A stretch of 55,273 nt of DNA, taken from an uncultured Clostridium sp. (GTDB lineage Bacteria; Bacillota; Clostridia; Lachnospirales; Lachnospiraceae). The stretch lies in assembly GCA_947178445.1 (NCBI GenBank), contig CAMWYJ010000018.1, forward strand, positions 1-55,273, in the 5' to 3' direction. Shown in pieces: positions 8,911-18,609 of the stretch. Made by a program: the position numbers and the translations under genes. The notes beneath the pieces were generated by a model. The model saw nothing but the letters and a program-made list of their open reading frames with translations, had not been told where the DNA came from and did not search any database. Each line of letters starts with the position of its first letter. Position 1 is the first letter of the stretch.

Positions 8911-10575
8911 ATGATGAAGAGTGATAATGTAAAAGTTGGTATGCAGCAGGCACCACACAGATCTTTATTTAATGCCCTTGGCATGACCGAGGAAGAATTG
9001 GAAAAACCATTAGTTGGTATTGTATGTTCCTATAACGAAATCGTTCCGGGACATATGAATCTGGATAAAATTGCACAGGCGGTGAAAATGGGAGTAGCTG
9101 CGGCAGGAGGAACTCCGATTATGTTTCCGGCAATCGCTGTCTGTGACGGAATTGCCATGGGACATATCGGAATGAAGTATTCTTTGGTGACAAGGGATTT
9201 GATTGCGGATTCTACAGAATGTATGGCAATTGCCCATCAGTTTGATGCATTGGTGATGATTCCCAACTGTGATAAGAATGTGCCGGGGCTTTTAATGGCG
9301 GCAGCAAGAGTGAATGTGCCTACGGTATTTGTATCCGGTGGACCAATGCTGGCAGGTCATGTAAAGGGACATAAGACCTCTCTTTCTTCCATGTTTGAGG
9401 CAGTGGGTTCCTATGCAGCAGGTTCTATGAGCGAAGAGGATGTCAATGAATTTGAGTGTAAGGCATGTCCGACCTGTGGCTCCTGCTCCGGTATGTATAC
9501 TGCAAATTCCATGAATTGTTTAACGGAGGCACTGGGTATGGGGCTTCCAGGAAATGGAACCATTCCGGCTGTATATTCAGAGAGATTGAAGCTTGCAAAG
9601 CACGCTGGTATGGCTGTTATGGAAATGTACCGTAAAAATATCCGTCCAAGGGATATTATCACAAAGGATGCGATTATGAATGCACTGACTGTGGATATGG
9701 CACTTGGATGTTCCACAAACTCCATGCTGCATATTCCTGCAATTGCCCATGAAATCGGCTTTGATTTTGACATTTCACTGGCAAATGAAGTGAGTGCAAA
9801 GACGCCGAATCTGTGTCATCTTGCACCGGCAGGTCCGACCTATATGGAGGATTTGAATGAGGCAGGCGGTGTCTATGCGGTAATGAACCAGTTAAAGCAA
9901 AAGGGACTTTTAAATGAGGATTGTATGACCGTAACCGGTAAGACCATCGGTGAAGCGGTAGAAGGAGCAGTGAATAAGAATCCGGAGGTGATCCGTCCGC
10001 TTGATAATCCATACAGTGAAACGGGTGGTCTTGCAGTATTAAAGGGCAATCTTGCACCGGATGGTTCCGTGGTTAAGCGTTCTGCAGTGGTGCCTGAGAT
10101 GATGAAGCATGAAGGACCGGCAAGAGTGTTTGATTGTGAAGAGGATGCAATTGCAGCCATCAAGGGCGGCAAGATTGTTGAAGGAGATGTGGTGGTAATC
10201 CGTTACGAGGGACCGAAGGGCGGACCGGGCATGAGAGAGATGTTAAATCCAACCTCTGCGATTGCAGGCATGGGTCTGGGCTCTTCCGTGGCACTGATTA
10301 CAGACGGACGTTTTTCTGGAGCAAGCCGTGGGGCTTCCATCGGTCATGTTTCACCGGAGGCGGCAGTAGGCGGTCCGATTGCATTTGTAGAAGAGGGAGA
10401 TATTATTAAGATTGATATTGATAACCACAGTCTGGAACTGGATATTTCCGAGGAAGAAATGGCAAAGAGAAAAGCAAACTGGACACCGAGGGAGCCGAAG
10501 GTGACAACCGGTTATCTTGCAAGATATGCAAAGATGGTAACCTCCGGAAACCGTGGTGCGGTATTAGAAATCTAA
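8911..10575 (+). CDS. ilvD: Dihydroxy-acid dehydratase
   Basis: A 554-residue IlvD/Edd-family Fe-S dehydratase of valine/isoleucine biosynthesis. Fe-S ligand motifs are PNCDKNVPG (Cys120) and [16 protein letters not shown] (Cys192 within CGSCSG). The C-terminal [19 protein letters not shown] segment is the active-site Ser region. Two adjacent ATGs (8911, 8914) are possible: AAGGAG at 8899-8904 is 6 and 9 bases away, so the true start may be 8914. The 5' flank is a MITE-like element, which may impose a hairpin between ilvD and the upstream leu genes. Confidence 0.97.
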   Translation: MMKSDNVKVGMQQAPHRSLFNALGMTEEELEKPLVGIVCSYNEIVPGHMNLDKIAQAVKMGVAAAGGTPIMFPAIAVCDGIAMGHIGMKYSLVTRDLIADSTECMAIAHQFDALVMIPNCDKNVPGLLMAAARVNVPTVFVSGGPMLAGHVKGHKTSLSSMFEAVGSYAAGSMSEEDVNEFECKACPTCGSCSGMYTANSMNCLTEALGMGLPGNGTIPAVYSERLKLAKHAGMAVMEMYRKNIRPRDIITKDAIMNALTVDMALGCSTNSMLHIPAIAHEIGFDFDISLANEVSAKTPNLCHLAPAGPTYMEDLNEAGGVYAVMNQLKQKGLLNEDCMTVTGKTIGEAVEGAVNKNPEVIRPLDNPYSETGGLAVLKGNLAPDGSVVKRSAVVPEMMKHEGPARVFDCEEDAIAAIKGGKIVEGDVVVIRYEGPKGGPGMREMLNPTSAIAGMGLGSSVALITDGRFSGASRGASIGHVSPEAAVGGPIAFVEEGDIIKIDIDNHSLELDISEEEMAKRKANWTPREPKVTTGYLARYAKMVTSGNRGAVLEI

Positions 10576-10583
10576 AAAATTCC

Positions 10584-10613
10584 TTTACAAATAGGATAGA
10601 TTGGATTTATTAT
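10584..10613 (+). promoter_or_regulatory. Possible promoter of ilvB
   Basis: TTTACA (10584-10589) and TATTAT (10608-10613) with an 18-base spacer lie in the ilvD-ilvB gap. The match is modest. No T-box or attenuator peptide was recognised. Confidence 0.3.
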
Positions 10614-10672
10614 TGTAAGGATGGATTATGGAGAACAAAAGAATCTTTGGAATAGTTAAGGAGAAATGGAAA

Positions 10673-12352
10673 ATGAAACAGTTAACAGGTTCAGAAATCA
10701 TAATTGAGTGTTTAAAAGAACAAGGTGTTGATACTGTATTTGGTTATCCAGGTGGAACTATCTTGAATGTATATGATGCTCTTTACAAACATCAGGATGA
10801 GATTACGCATGTATTAACTTCCCATGAGCAGGGAGCATCCCATGCTGCAGATGGCTATGCAAGAGCAACAGGCAAGGTTGGTGTATGTATGGCAACCTCC
10901 GGTCCAGGGGCAACCAATTTGGTAACGGGTATTGCAACCGCATATATGGATTCTATTCCGCTTGTTGCAATTACTGCAAATGTTGGAGTCTCTTTGCTTG
11001 GTAAGGATTCCTTTCAGGAAATCGATATTGCCGGTGTGGTTATGCCGATTACAAAGCACAGTTTTATTGTCAAGAATATACATGAGTTGGCAAATACGAT
11101 CCGCCGTGCATTTAAGATTGCGAAAAGTGGAAGACCAGGTCCTGTATTAGTTGATGTTACAAAGGATGTCACAGCAAATCTTGCAGATTATGAATATAAG
11201 GCACCGGAGGAGATTCTTCCGGTTACAGATACCATTAAGGATTGCGATTTAGAAGAAGTTGTAAAGATGATCAAAAAATCAAAAAAACCTTACATTATGG
11301 TAGGGGGCGGTGTTGTTGCTGCGAATGCATCGAAGGAGCTTAGAACGTTTGCAAAGCTTGTCGATGCACCGGTTTGTGATACCTTGATGGGTAAGGGAGT
11401 TATGGATGGCAATGATCCATACTACACTGGTATGATCGGTATGCATGGCACAAAAACATCCAATTTTGGAGTGACCGCTTCTGATTTGTTAATTGTGATT
11501 GGTGGACGTTTTTCAGACCGTGTGATTGGAAATGCAAAGAAGTTTGCAAATGATGCAAAGATTGTGCATATTGATATTGATGCGGCAGAGGTTAATAAAA
11601 ATATCGTGGTAGATGCCAGTATTATTGGAGATGCAAAGGAAATCTTAAAGAGATTAAATACCATGGTTGAACAAAAGGATAATGCAGAATGGCTAGCGAG
11701 GATTAAGGAGCTTGAGCAAAAGTATCCATCCGGCTATGCTACGGACATTTTAACCGGTCCGACTGCAATCAGTAAAATATATGAGCTTACGAAGGGTGAT
11801 GCCATTATCACAACAGATGTAGGACAGCACCAGATGTGGGCAGCACAGATGTACAAGTACAAAGAGCCACGCCAGCTTTTAACTTCAGGCGGTCTTGGAA
11901 CAATGGGCTATGGTCTTGGAGCATCTATCGGTGCAAAAGTTGGAAGAAGAGACAAGACAGTCGTAAACATTGCGGGAGATGGATGCTTCCGTATGAATAT
12001 GAATGAGCTTGCAACAGCAGTGCGTTATAATATTCCGATCATTCAGGTTATTATCAATAATCATGTACTTGGAATGGTTCGCCAGTGGCAGACTTTGTTC
12101 TATGACAAGCGGTACTCGAATACAATATTAGATGATGCAGTTGATTTCGTTAAGGTTTCAGAGGGCATGGGTGCTTTGGCATTTAAGGCAACTACTCTTG
12201 CTGAATTCGAGGAGGCATTTAAACAGGCAATGGAATCAGGCAGACCATGTGTGATAGATGCCCAGATAGCTGAGGACGATAAGGTTTGGCCGATGGTAGC
12301 AGCCGGTCAGCCAATCTCAACCTGTTTCTCGGAAGAAGATCTTGACAAGTAG
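10673..12352 (+). CDS. ilvB: Acetolactate synthase catalytic (large) subunit
   Basis: A 559-residue thiamine-diphosphate enzyme making 2-acetolactate or 2-aceto-2-hydroxybutyrate. Glu52 in the HEQGASHAADGYAR segment is the expected cofactor-activating Glu, and GDGCFRMNMNELATAVRYN is the ThDP/Mg motif. I chose ATG 10673 because AAGGAG at 10658-10663 is 9 bases upstream and homologues start at MKQLTGSE. An in-frame ATG at 10628 would add 15 residues and also has a weak RBS. No ilvN regulatory subunit follows; it must be elsewhere or absent. The gene ends the BCAA block. Confidence 0.95.
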   Translation: MKQLTGSEIIIECLKEQGVDTVFGYPGGTILNVYDALYKHQDEITHVLTSHEQGASHAADGYARATGKVGVCMATSGPGATNLVTGIATAYMDSIPLVAITANVGVSLLGKDSFQEIDIAGVVMPITKHSFIVKNIHELANTIRRAFKIAKSGRPGPVLVDVTKDVTANLADYEYKAPEEILPVTDTIKDCDLEEVVKMIKKSKKPYIMVGGGVVAANASKELRTFAKLVDAPVCDTLMGKGVMDGNDPYYTGMIGMHGTKTSNFGVTASDLLIVIGGRFSDRVIGNAKKFANDAKIVHIDIDAAEVNKNIVVDASIIGDAKEILKRLNTMVEQKDNAEWLARIKELEQKYPSGYATDILTGPTAISKIYELTKGDAIITTDVGQHQMWAAQMYKYKEPRQLLTSGGLGTMGYGLGASIGAKVGRRDKTVVNIAGDGCFRMNMNELATAVRYNIPIIQVIINNHVLGMVRQWQTLFYDKRYSNTILDDAVDFVKVSEGMGALAFKATTLAEFEEAFKQAMESGRPCVIDAQIAEDDKVWPMVAAGQPISTCFSEEDLDK

Positions 12353-12365
12353 ATTTATAATTTTG

Positions 12366-12391
12366 GTATGCAGGAGAGTATTCCTGCATAC
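12366..12391 (+). terminator. Hairpin after ilvB
   Basis: GTATGCAGGA (12366-12375) pairs perfectly with TCCTGCATAC (12382-12391) across a 6-base loop. No T run follows, so it may be a weak terminator or a 3'-end stabiliser. Confidence 0.45.
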
Positions 12392-12470
12392 TGCTAAGTG
12401 CGGCTTATAACCGTGTATATGAGGAAGACATAGATACATATCATGTAAAATATTTTAGGAGGATATAGAA

Positions 12471-13556
12471 ATGGCAAGAGTTTATAACTTTTCAGCAGGA
12501 CCATCTATCTTACCAGAGGTAGTATTAAAGCAGGCAGCAGAGGAAATGCTTGATTACAATGGAACTGGAATGAGCGTGATGGAGATGAGTCACCGTTCCA
12601 AGGCATTTGAAGAAATTATTCAGACAGCAGAGCAGGATTTAAGAGATTTAATGGATATTCCTGACAATTACAAGGTATTATTTTTACAGGGTGGTGCATC
12701 TCAGCAGTTTGCAGCAATTCCGATGAACCTTATGAAGAATGGTGTAGCGGATTACATCATCACTGGACAGTGGGCGAAGAAGGCTTATCAAGAGGCAAAA
12801 ATGTACGGAAACGCAAAGGCTGTTGCATCCTCAGAAGATAAGACATTTTCTTATATTCCGGATTGCAGTGACTTAGATATCGATGATGATGCAGATTATG
12901 TATATATTTGCCATAATAATACAATTTATGGAACAACCTATAAGGAGCTTCCAAACACAAAGGGTAAGATTTTAGTGGCAGATATGTCTTCGGATATTCT
13001 TTCACAGCCAGTCAATGTAAAAGATTATGGTGTCATCTATTTTGGTGTGCAGAAGAATGTTGGACCTGCGGGTGTTGTTGTTGTGATTATCCGTGAGGAC
13101 TTGATCCGTGATGACGTTATGGAGAAAACACCAACAATGCTTAAGTATAAGACACAGGCAGATGCAGATTCTTTATATAACACTCCTCCGTGCTATGGTA
13201 TTTATATCTGTGGCAAGGTATTTAAGTGGGTAAAGGAAATGGGTGGTCTTTCAGCCATGAAGATCCACAATGAGAAAAAGGCTGCTATTCTTTATGATTT
13301 CCTGGATTCTTCTAAGTTATTTAAAGGAACGGTTGAGAAGAAGGATCGTTCTTTGATGAATGTGCCATTTGTAACAGGTGATGCAGACTTGGATGCAAAG
13401 TTCGTGAAGGAGGCAACAGAAGCGGGTTTTGTAAATCTTAAGGGGCACAGAACGGTTGGCGGTATGCGTGCATCCATCTATAATGCAATGCCAATCGAAG
13501 GTGTGGAGAAGCTTGTAGCGTTTATGAAGGAATTTGAAGCAAACAATGCAAAATAA
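12471..13556 (+). CDS. serC: Phosphoserine aminotransferase
   Basis: A 361-residue class V aminotransferase of serine synthesis. It starts MARVYNFSAGPSILP, the typical SerC start, and Lys195 in FGVQKNVGPAG is the PLP-binding lysine. It also has GGASQQFAAIPMNL and the C-terminal GHRTVGGMRASIYNAM phosphate-binding segment. RBS TTAGGAGGAT is well placed. The serA start lies 31 bases after the stop, so the pair forms an operon covering two consecutive steps from 3-phosphoglycerate. Confidence 0.97.
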   Translation: MARVYNFSAGPSILPEVVLKQAAEEMLDYNGTGMSVMEMSHRSKAFEEIIQTAEQDLRDLMDIPDNYKVLFLQGGASQQFAAIPMNLMKNGVADYIITGQWAKKAYQEAKMYGNAKAVASSEDKTFSYIPDCSDLDIDDDADYVYICHNNTIYGTTYKELPNTKGKILVADMSSDILSQPVNVKDYGVIYFGVQKNVGPAGVVVVIIREDLIRDDVMEKTPTMLKYKTQADADSLYNTPPCYGIYICGKVFKWVKEMGGLSAMKIHNEKKAAILYDFLDSSKLFKGTVEKKDRSLMNVPFVTGDADLDAKFVKEATEAGFVNLKGHRTVGGMRASIYNAMPIEGVEKLVAFMKEFEANNAK

Positions 13557-13587
13557 GGAATGGAATTGTCAATGGGAAGGAGACATT

Positions 13588-14748
13588 ATGACAAAGGTAA
13601 ATTGTTTAAATCCAATCGCAGCTTGCGGTTTAGATTTATTTTCTGATAATTATGAAATTGTTGATGACTTAAACAGTGCAGAGGCTGCTTTGGTGCGTTC
13701 TGCATCTATGCACGATATGGATATGCCAGAGAATCTGGTAGCGATTGCAAGGGCTGGAGCCGGCGTTAATAATATACCGCTTGATAAATGTGCCAAGCAG
13801 GGTATCGTTGTATTTAACACTCCGGGTGCCAATGCCAATGGTGTAAAAGAAATTGTTGTAGCAGGTCTTTTGCTTGCATCCCGTGATTTGATCGGTGGCT
13901 ATAACTGGGTAAAGGAAAATGCTTCGGAAGCAGATATTGCAAAGATGGTGGAGAAGCAGAAAAAGAACTATGCAGGTAACGAAATCCAGGGAAAGAAGTT
14001 AGGCGTGATTGGTCTTGGAGCAATCGGTGCAAAAGTTGCCAATATTGCGTTTCGTCTTGGCATGGAGGTTTATGGCTATGATCCATATGTGTCAGTTGAT
14101 GCAGCGTGGTCTTTATCCAGACATATCAAGCATATTACAAATGTAGAAGAGATTTACAGGGAATGTGATTATATTACGATTCATGTACCGGCACTTGACA
14201 GCACGAAGGGTATGCTCAACAAAGAAGCATTTAATATCATGAAGGATGGTGTTAAGATTCTTAATTTTGCAAGAGATATTCTTGTAAATGATGAAGATAT
14301 GAAAGAGGCTTTAGCGGATGGAAAAGTTGCAAAATATGTGACGGATTTTCCGAATCCTGCGATTGCCGGTGAAAAAAATGTAATTACCCTGCCGCATCTC
14401 GGTGCTTCTACGGAGGAGTCAGAGGATAACTGTGCGATTATGGCAGTTAAGCAGACAGCGGATTTCATTGAGAATGGAAATATTAAGAATTCTGTAAACT
14501 ATCCGGCATGTGATGCAGGTGTTTGTGATACTGCTGCAAGAGTTTGTATCTGCCATAAAAATATTCCGGATATGCTTACGAAATTTACCGGTGTATTTTC
14601 AAAAGAAGGAATTAATATTGCAAATATGGTAAGCAAATCAAGAGGTGAATGGGCTTATACCATTTTAGATGTGGAGTCAGATGTAAATGAGGAAAGCAAG
14701 GCAGAGTTAGCTGCTGTAGATGGTGTAGTCCGGGTAAGAGTAATCTAA
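13588..14748 (+). CDS. serA: D-3-phosphoglycerate dehydrogenase, short form with C-terminal ACT domain
   Basis: A 386-residue NAD-dependent 2-hydroxyacid dehydrogenase family protein. The NAD-binding GLGAIG lies at 142-147, Arg229 is in NFARD and the catalytic His270 is in LPHLGASTEESED. Residues about 317-386 form an ACT domain, a likely serine sensor. The region that normally holds the catalytic Glu reads VTDFPNPAIAG (251-261), with Asn256 where Glu is expected. Homologues of this clostridial clade seem, from memory, to share this, so I keep the serA call. The start at 13588 has AAGGAG 5-10 bases upstream; the longer in-frame ORF overlaps serC and was not used. Confidence 0.9.
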   Translation: MTKVNCLNPIAACGLDLFSDNYEIVDDLNSAEAALVRSASMHDMDMPENLVAIARAGAGVNNIPLDKCAKQGIVVFNTPGANANGVKEIVVAGLLLASRDLIGGYNWVKENASEADIAKMVEKQKKNYAGNEIQGKKLGVIGLGAIGAKVANIAFRLGMEVYGYDPYVSVDAAWSLSRHIKHITNVEEIYRECDYITIHVPALDSTKGMLNKEAFNIMKDGVKILNFARDILVNDEDMKEALADGKVAKYVTDFPNPAIAGEKNVITLPHLGASTEESEDNCAIMAVKQTADFIENGNIKNSVNYPACDAGVCDTAARVCICHKNIPDMLTKFTGVFSKEGINIANMVSKSRGEWAYTILDVESDVNEESKAELAAVDGVVRVRVI

Positions 14749-14765
14749 TTATTTGTAAGGAAGAG

Positions 14766-14800
14766 AACTGCCAGAGAAAAGTAAGTCTGGCAGTTTTTTT
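14766..14800 (+). terminator. Terminator of serC-serA
   Basis: AACTGCCAGA (14766-14775) pairs with TCTGGCAGTT (14786-14795), followed by TTTTT. The rest of the gap up to 14917 is AT-rich with no clear promoter. Confidence 0.9.
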
Positions 14801-14917
14801 ATGCAATGGAAAATTTTTGCAGGAAAAGATACACATATTTTTCATAATAAAATGATAAAATTCTGCCAATTTTAATTATGAAAAGGTTTTTACTGTAAAA
14901 ATAAGGAGTATAATAGA

Positions 14918-15592
14918 ATGGAAATTAAGATTCTTCTGGCAGATGATGATGAGTTACTTAGAAATCTTGTAAAAGAGGTTTTAGAGGAAGAAAATTATAT
15001 AGTGTATGCAGCAGAGGATGGACAGCAGGCCTTAGAATTATTTTATGAAAAGAAAGATTTTTCATTAGTCATTTTGGATGTTATGATGCCCCAAATAGAT
15101 GGTATAGCAGTGTTGGATGATATACGCAGTATTTCTGATGTACCAATCTTGATGCTTACAGCTCTTGGTGACAGCAGCAGTGAGCTTACAGGACTGCGCC
15201 ATGGGGCAAATGACTATGTGAGTAAACCATTCCATTATGAGGTTTTGTTAGAGCGGATTAAGAATCTTTTGAAAATGACAAAGGTGCAGGGACTGGATAT
15301 TATCAAATTTGAACGTTTAGTGGTAGATTATGCCGCACATAAGGTTTTCGTGGATGGTGAAGAGGTCATTTTAAATAACAAGGAGTTTCAGTTGCTGGAG
15401 TATCTGGTTAGCAATCAGGGAATTGTTTTATCCAGGGAAAAGATATTGGACAGGGTATGGGGGTTTGATTACGAAGGAGATATCCGGACCATTGACACCC
15501 ATATTAAAATGCTGCGGGCGACTTTGAAGGAAGCAGGCAATTATATCAAGACAGTGCGTGGAGTGGGATATTCCTTTGAAGGAAAAATGTAG
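14918..15592 (+). CDS. OmpR/PhoB-family response regulator
   Basis: A 224-residue regulator. The receiver domain (1-115) has the full catalytic set: acidic Asp9/Asp10, phosphoacceptor Asp54, Thr81 and Lys103 (in SKPF). Residues about 127-222 form a winged-helix DNA-binding domain (NKEFQLLEYLVSNQG, then REKILDRVWGFD). It is followed 44 bases later by a histidine kinase, so the two form a two-component system. The signal and target genes cannot be read from the sequence. It is a useful in-window contrast to the degenerate receivers at 38281-39921. Confidence 0.95.
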   Translation: MEIKILLADDDELLRNLVKEVLEEENYIVYAAEDGQQALELFYEKKDFSLVILDVMMPQIDGIAVLDDIRSISDVPILMLTALGDSSSELTGLRHGANDYVSKPFHYEVLLERIKNLLKMTKVQGLDIIKFERLVVDYAAHKVFVDGEEVILNNKEFQLLEYLVSNQGIVLSREKILDRVWGFDYEGDIRTIDTHIKMLRATLKEAGNYIKTVRGVGYSFEGKM

Positions 15593-15636
15593 AAAGCCGC
15601 AGACAGGGAATAAGCAGTGTTTGAATGGGAGAGGTT

Positions 15637-17127
15637 ATGAAAAAATCGTTAAAGGTTAAACTTAGTGTTACAGGAGTATGCCTGATTGTGCTATTTGTAG
15701 GTTTAAATATTCTATTTACATATTTCTGGATGAGTCCATTTTCCATGCGGTTAATGGCAAACCAGATGGAAAAGCTGGCGGATTTGATAAAATCCCAGAT
15801 GGATTTACCAGAGGAAGAATTTCAGAGTTATATCGAGCAGATTGACGAGGATTATAACACCACTGTTACCGTGTTTGATTCGAATAAGAAAATTATTGCG
15901 ACAACTTCAGCGGCTCGGGCAAGGGCGAATAAAGTGGGAAAAATCACAGAATGGTTATATGACGAGAATATTAATTTGCTTGATAGTGGAAAGCCCGTCC
16001 GTTATTTTAAAGAAAAAAGTGAAGTGCAAAATAATAATGAAGCAACACAACAGACAGAGAAAACAGTATCGAAAAATGGGAAAAGCCGGATAAGTGACAG
16101 TGAACCAGTTCGTATTATCATGTTAAAAAAGATTTCAGATGACCAGTATGTAGTGTTGCACCGCACATTTAAAAGCTTTTATAATGCGACATTATCCGCT
16201 ATTTTATTTGATACACTGGCCGGAAGCATTATCATTGTGCTGGGTATCCTTGTTGTCTGGAAACTGAGTGACTATGTTGTAAAACCAGTGAAAGAGATTA
16301 CAGAGGTAGCAGAACATATTGCGAATCTGGAATTTGATATGAAGGTACCCCAAAATGGACAGGATGAAATTGGACAGCTTGGAAGTTCCATAAACCGGAT
16401 GTCAGAGTATTTGGAGCATAGTCTTTTGCAGTTAAAGGAGGATATAGATAACCGCAAAAAGCTGGTCCGGAATCTTTCACATGAAATTAAATCGCCGGTG
16501 GCAGTTATAATGGGATATTCGGATCGTATGAAAGCAATTATAAAGAGGAATCCGGATAAGGCGATTGAGTATTGTGAAATTATTTCAAATGAAAGTAACC
16601 GTATTGATATATTGGTTAAGGAAATGCTTGATTTTTCCAAGTTAGAGCAACGGATGGATTCGCTTAATTTAGAGACAATTATAATAAAACAGATGTTAGA
16701 AAAAATAGCGGTGAGAGTTCGGGAAGAGAATGTGGACAGAGCATTTTCAATACAGGTGCAATGTGATGATGATATCATTGTGGCAGATTATGGATTATTG
16801 GAAAGGGCTGTCTATAATCTGGTTAATAATGCAGTGAATTATGGAGCGGTCACAAAGCTTGTAATCACAATGAAAGGGGAGCGCCAAAAAGACCAATTTA
16901 TGATATGGATTCATAATACAGGCAGTCATATTTCAGAAGAGGAGCTGCCATATATCTGGAATGTATTTTATAAAGTGGATAAAGCCAGAGTACGAAATAA
17001 AAATGGTTGTGGAGTAGGTCTTTCCATTGTCAGAGAGATTGTGGAGGCGCATATGGGAAGCTATGAGGCGGGAAATGATGAAAGCGGAGTATATTTTTCC
17101 ATAACGATTCCGTGTAATCAGGACTAG
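15637..17127 (+). CDS. Membrane sensor histidine kinase
   Basis: A 496-residue kinase. The first membrane segment is at about 9-31, an extracellular sensing region at about 32-185, the second membrane segment at about 186-208, HAMP at about 209-262, HisKA with the phosphoaccepting His282 in NLSHEIKSPVAV, and HATPase with N-box NLVNNAVNYG and G-box NGCGVGLSIV. The extracellular part has a polar Asn/Gln/Lys-rich stretch near 125-152. I chose ATG 15637, preceded by GGGAGAGG; the in-frame ATG 15625 lacks a site. It pairs with the upstream response regulator. Confidence 0.94.
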   Translation: MKKSLKVKLSVTGVCLIVLFVGLNILFTYFWMSPFSMRLMANQMEKLADLIKSQMDLPEEEFQSYIEQIDEDYNTTVTVFDSNKKIIATTSAARARANKVGKITEWLYDENINLLDSGKPVRYFKEKSEVQNNNEATQQTEKTVSKNGKSRISDSEPVRIIMLKKISDDQYVVLHRTFKSFYNATLSAILFDTLAGSIIIVLGILVVWKLSDYVVKPVKEITEVAEHIANLEFDMKVPQNGQDEIGQLGSSINRMSEYLEHSLLQLKEDIDNRKKLVRNLSHEIKSPVAVIMGYSDRMKAIIKRNPDKAIEYCEIISNESNRIDILVKEMLDFSKLEQRMDSLNLETIIIKQMLEKIAVRVREENVDRAFSIQVQCDDDIIVADYGLLERAVYNLVNNAVNYGAVTKLVITMKGERQKDQFMIWIHNTGSHISEEELPYIWNVFYKVDKARVRNKNGCGVGLSIVREIVEAHMGSYEAGNDESGVYFSITIPCNQD

Positions 17128-17290
17128 TGCATCATAAACTAAGTTTTTTGCAGTTAAGCTTGTCTAAATTTTTATCTGCTGTGTTAGATTTTCTAGCTGT
17201 AGCCACCGCTACACCGTCGAAAATCTGCCTTGCAGAGTAAAAATTTATCCTACGCTTTACTGTCAAGAACTTAATTTACGATGTACTGGT
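17123..17290. repeat. Palindromic repeat element (family B)
   Basis: A 168-base imperfect palindrome in the 357-base gap before asd. The left arm, starting ACTAGTGCATCATAAACTAA, matches the reverse complement of the right arm (ACCAGTACATCGTAAATTAA) over about 65 bases, with roughly one mismatch in four. The centre is about 17185-17220. No target duplication was found. The sequence differs from family A except for the general layout. The left boundary abuts the histidine-kinase stop, so it may also terminate transcription. Confidence 0.6.
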
Positions 17291-17484
17291 ACATAAAAGC
17301 CTGTCAAGAAAAAGTAGGTTTAGGCTTGATAAAATTGCAAGATTAGAGTATGATTACGGAAGGTTGTGAAGAATTATAGTTTGTTTATACAATGAAAAAT
17401 AATCATATCGTGTTTTTTTAGGGTATGCCATTTTCGATACGCAGATTCTTCACAAAGAGAAGATATCATAAGAGGAGTAATATT
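17291..17484 (+). promoter_or_regulatory. asd upstream region with long-range inverted repeat
   Basis: GTGAAGAAT (17366-17374) is perfectly complementary to ATTCTTCAC (17445-17453) about 70 bases later, with a T7 run (17414-17420) between. A second possible stem is AAGCCT (17297-17302) with AGGCTT. No lysine-riboswitch core was recognised, although asd is a frequent lysine-riboswitch target. The promoter is not clear. Confidence 0.35.
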
Positions 17485-18576
17485 ATGAATGAAAAGTTAA
17501 AGGTAGGTATCCTTGGTGGTACTGGTATGGTAGGTCAGAGATTTATTGCATTGTTAGAGAATCATCCTTGGTTTGAGGTAACCACGATTGCTGCAAGTCC
17601 AAGAAGTGCCGGTAAGACATATGAGGAGGCCGTTGGTGATCGTTGGAAAATGGATACTCCAATGCCAGAGGCTGTTAAGAAAATGGTTGTTCATAATGTC
17701 AATGAAGTGGAAAAAGTAGCTGCTACAGTTGATTTTGTATTTAGTGCAGTAGATATGTCGAAGGATGAGATCAAGGCAATTGAAGAGGCTTATGCAAAGA
17801 CAGAGACTCCTGTTGTTTCAAATAATTCTGCCCATAGATGGACACCGGATGTTCCAATGGTAGTGCCTGAGATTAATCCGGAGCATATGGAGGTGATTGA
17901 ATTTCAGAAAAAACGTCTTGGTACAACAAGAGGTTTTGTTGCAGTTAAACCAAACTGTTCAATTCAAAGTTATGCACCGGTATTAACCGCATGGAAAGAA
18001 TTTGAGCCGTATGAAGTGGTTGCCACCACATATCAGGCGATTTCTGGTGCGGGAAAGACCTTTAAGGACTGGCCAGAAATGATTGGTAATATCATTCCAT
18101 TTATCGGTGGTGAGGAAGAAAAGTCCGAGAAGGAGCCACTTAGGATTTGGGGATCTATTGATGAGGAAAAGGGAGAGATTGTACCGGCAACCAGTCCGAT
18201 TATTACCTGTCAGTGTATCCGGGTACCGGTATTAAATGGCCACACTGCTGCAGTATTTGTGAAATTTAAAAAGAAGCCGACAAAAGAACAGTTGATCCAG
18301 AAATTAGTTGAGTTTAAAGGTGTTCCACAGGAGCTTGGACTTCCGAGTGCACCAGGGCAGTTTATCCAGTATTTAGAGGAGGATAACCGTCCACAGGTGA
18401 CAGAGGATGTTGATTTTGAACATGGTATGGGTATTTCTGTTGGACGTATCCGTGAGGATAGTGTATATGATTGGAAATTTGTTGGACTTTCCCATAATAC
18501 AGTCCGTGGTGCAGCAGGTGGAGCCGTACTTTGTGCAGAGTTATTAAAGGCGCAGGGATATATTACAAAGAAGTAA
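17485..18576 (+). CDS. asd: Aspartate-semialdehyde dehydrogenase
   Basis: A 363-residue NADPH-dependent enzyme at the branch to lysine, threonine and methionine. GGTGMVGQRF (11-20) is the nucleotide-binding start, and Cys158 in VKPNCSIQSY is the catalytic thiol. The C-terminal LSHNTVRGAAGGAVLCAELL segment is typical of the archaeal/fungal-like ASADH branch seen in Clostridia. I chose ATG 17485 with GAGGAG at 17472-17477; the longer ORF from 17425 has no ribosome binding site. It appears monocistronic. Confidence 0.96.
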   Translation: MNEKLKVGILGGTGMVGQRFIALLENHPWFEVTTIAASPRSAGKTYEEAVGDRWKMDTPMPEAVKKMVVHNVNEVEKVAATVDFVFSAVDMSKDEIKAIEEAYAKTETPVVSNNSAHRWTPDVPMVVPEINPEHMEVIEFQKKRLGTTRGFVAVKPNCSIQSYAPVLTAWKEFEPYEVVATTYQAISGAGKTFKDWPEMIGNIIPFIGGEEEKSEKEPLRIWGSIDEEKGEIVPATSPIITCQCIRVPVLNGHTAAVFVKFKKKPTKEQLIQKLVEFKGVPQELGLPSAPGQFIQYLEEDNRPQVTEDVDFEHGMGISVGRIREDSVYDWKFVGLSHNTVRGAAGGAVLCAELLKAQGYITKK

Positions 18577-18609
18577 TCCGAAACGAGTATTGAAGTTTAC
18601 ATGAAGAAG

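Noticed and set aside
10628-10672. Extended N-terminus of ilvB from ATG 10628
   Set aside because: The internal ATG at 10673 has a better placed AAGGAG and matches the usual family start.
17291-17484. Lysine riboswitch before asd
   Set aside because: I looked for the conserved lysine-riboswitch core and its neighbouring helices and did not find them.
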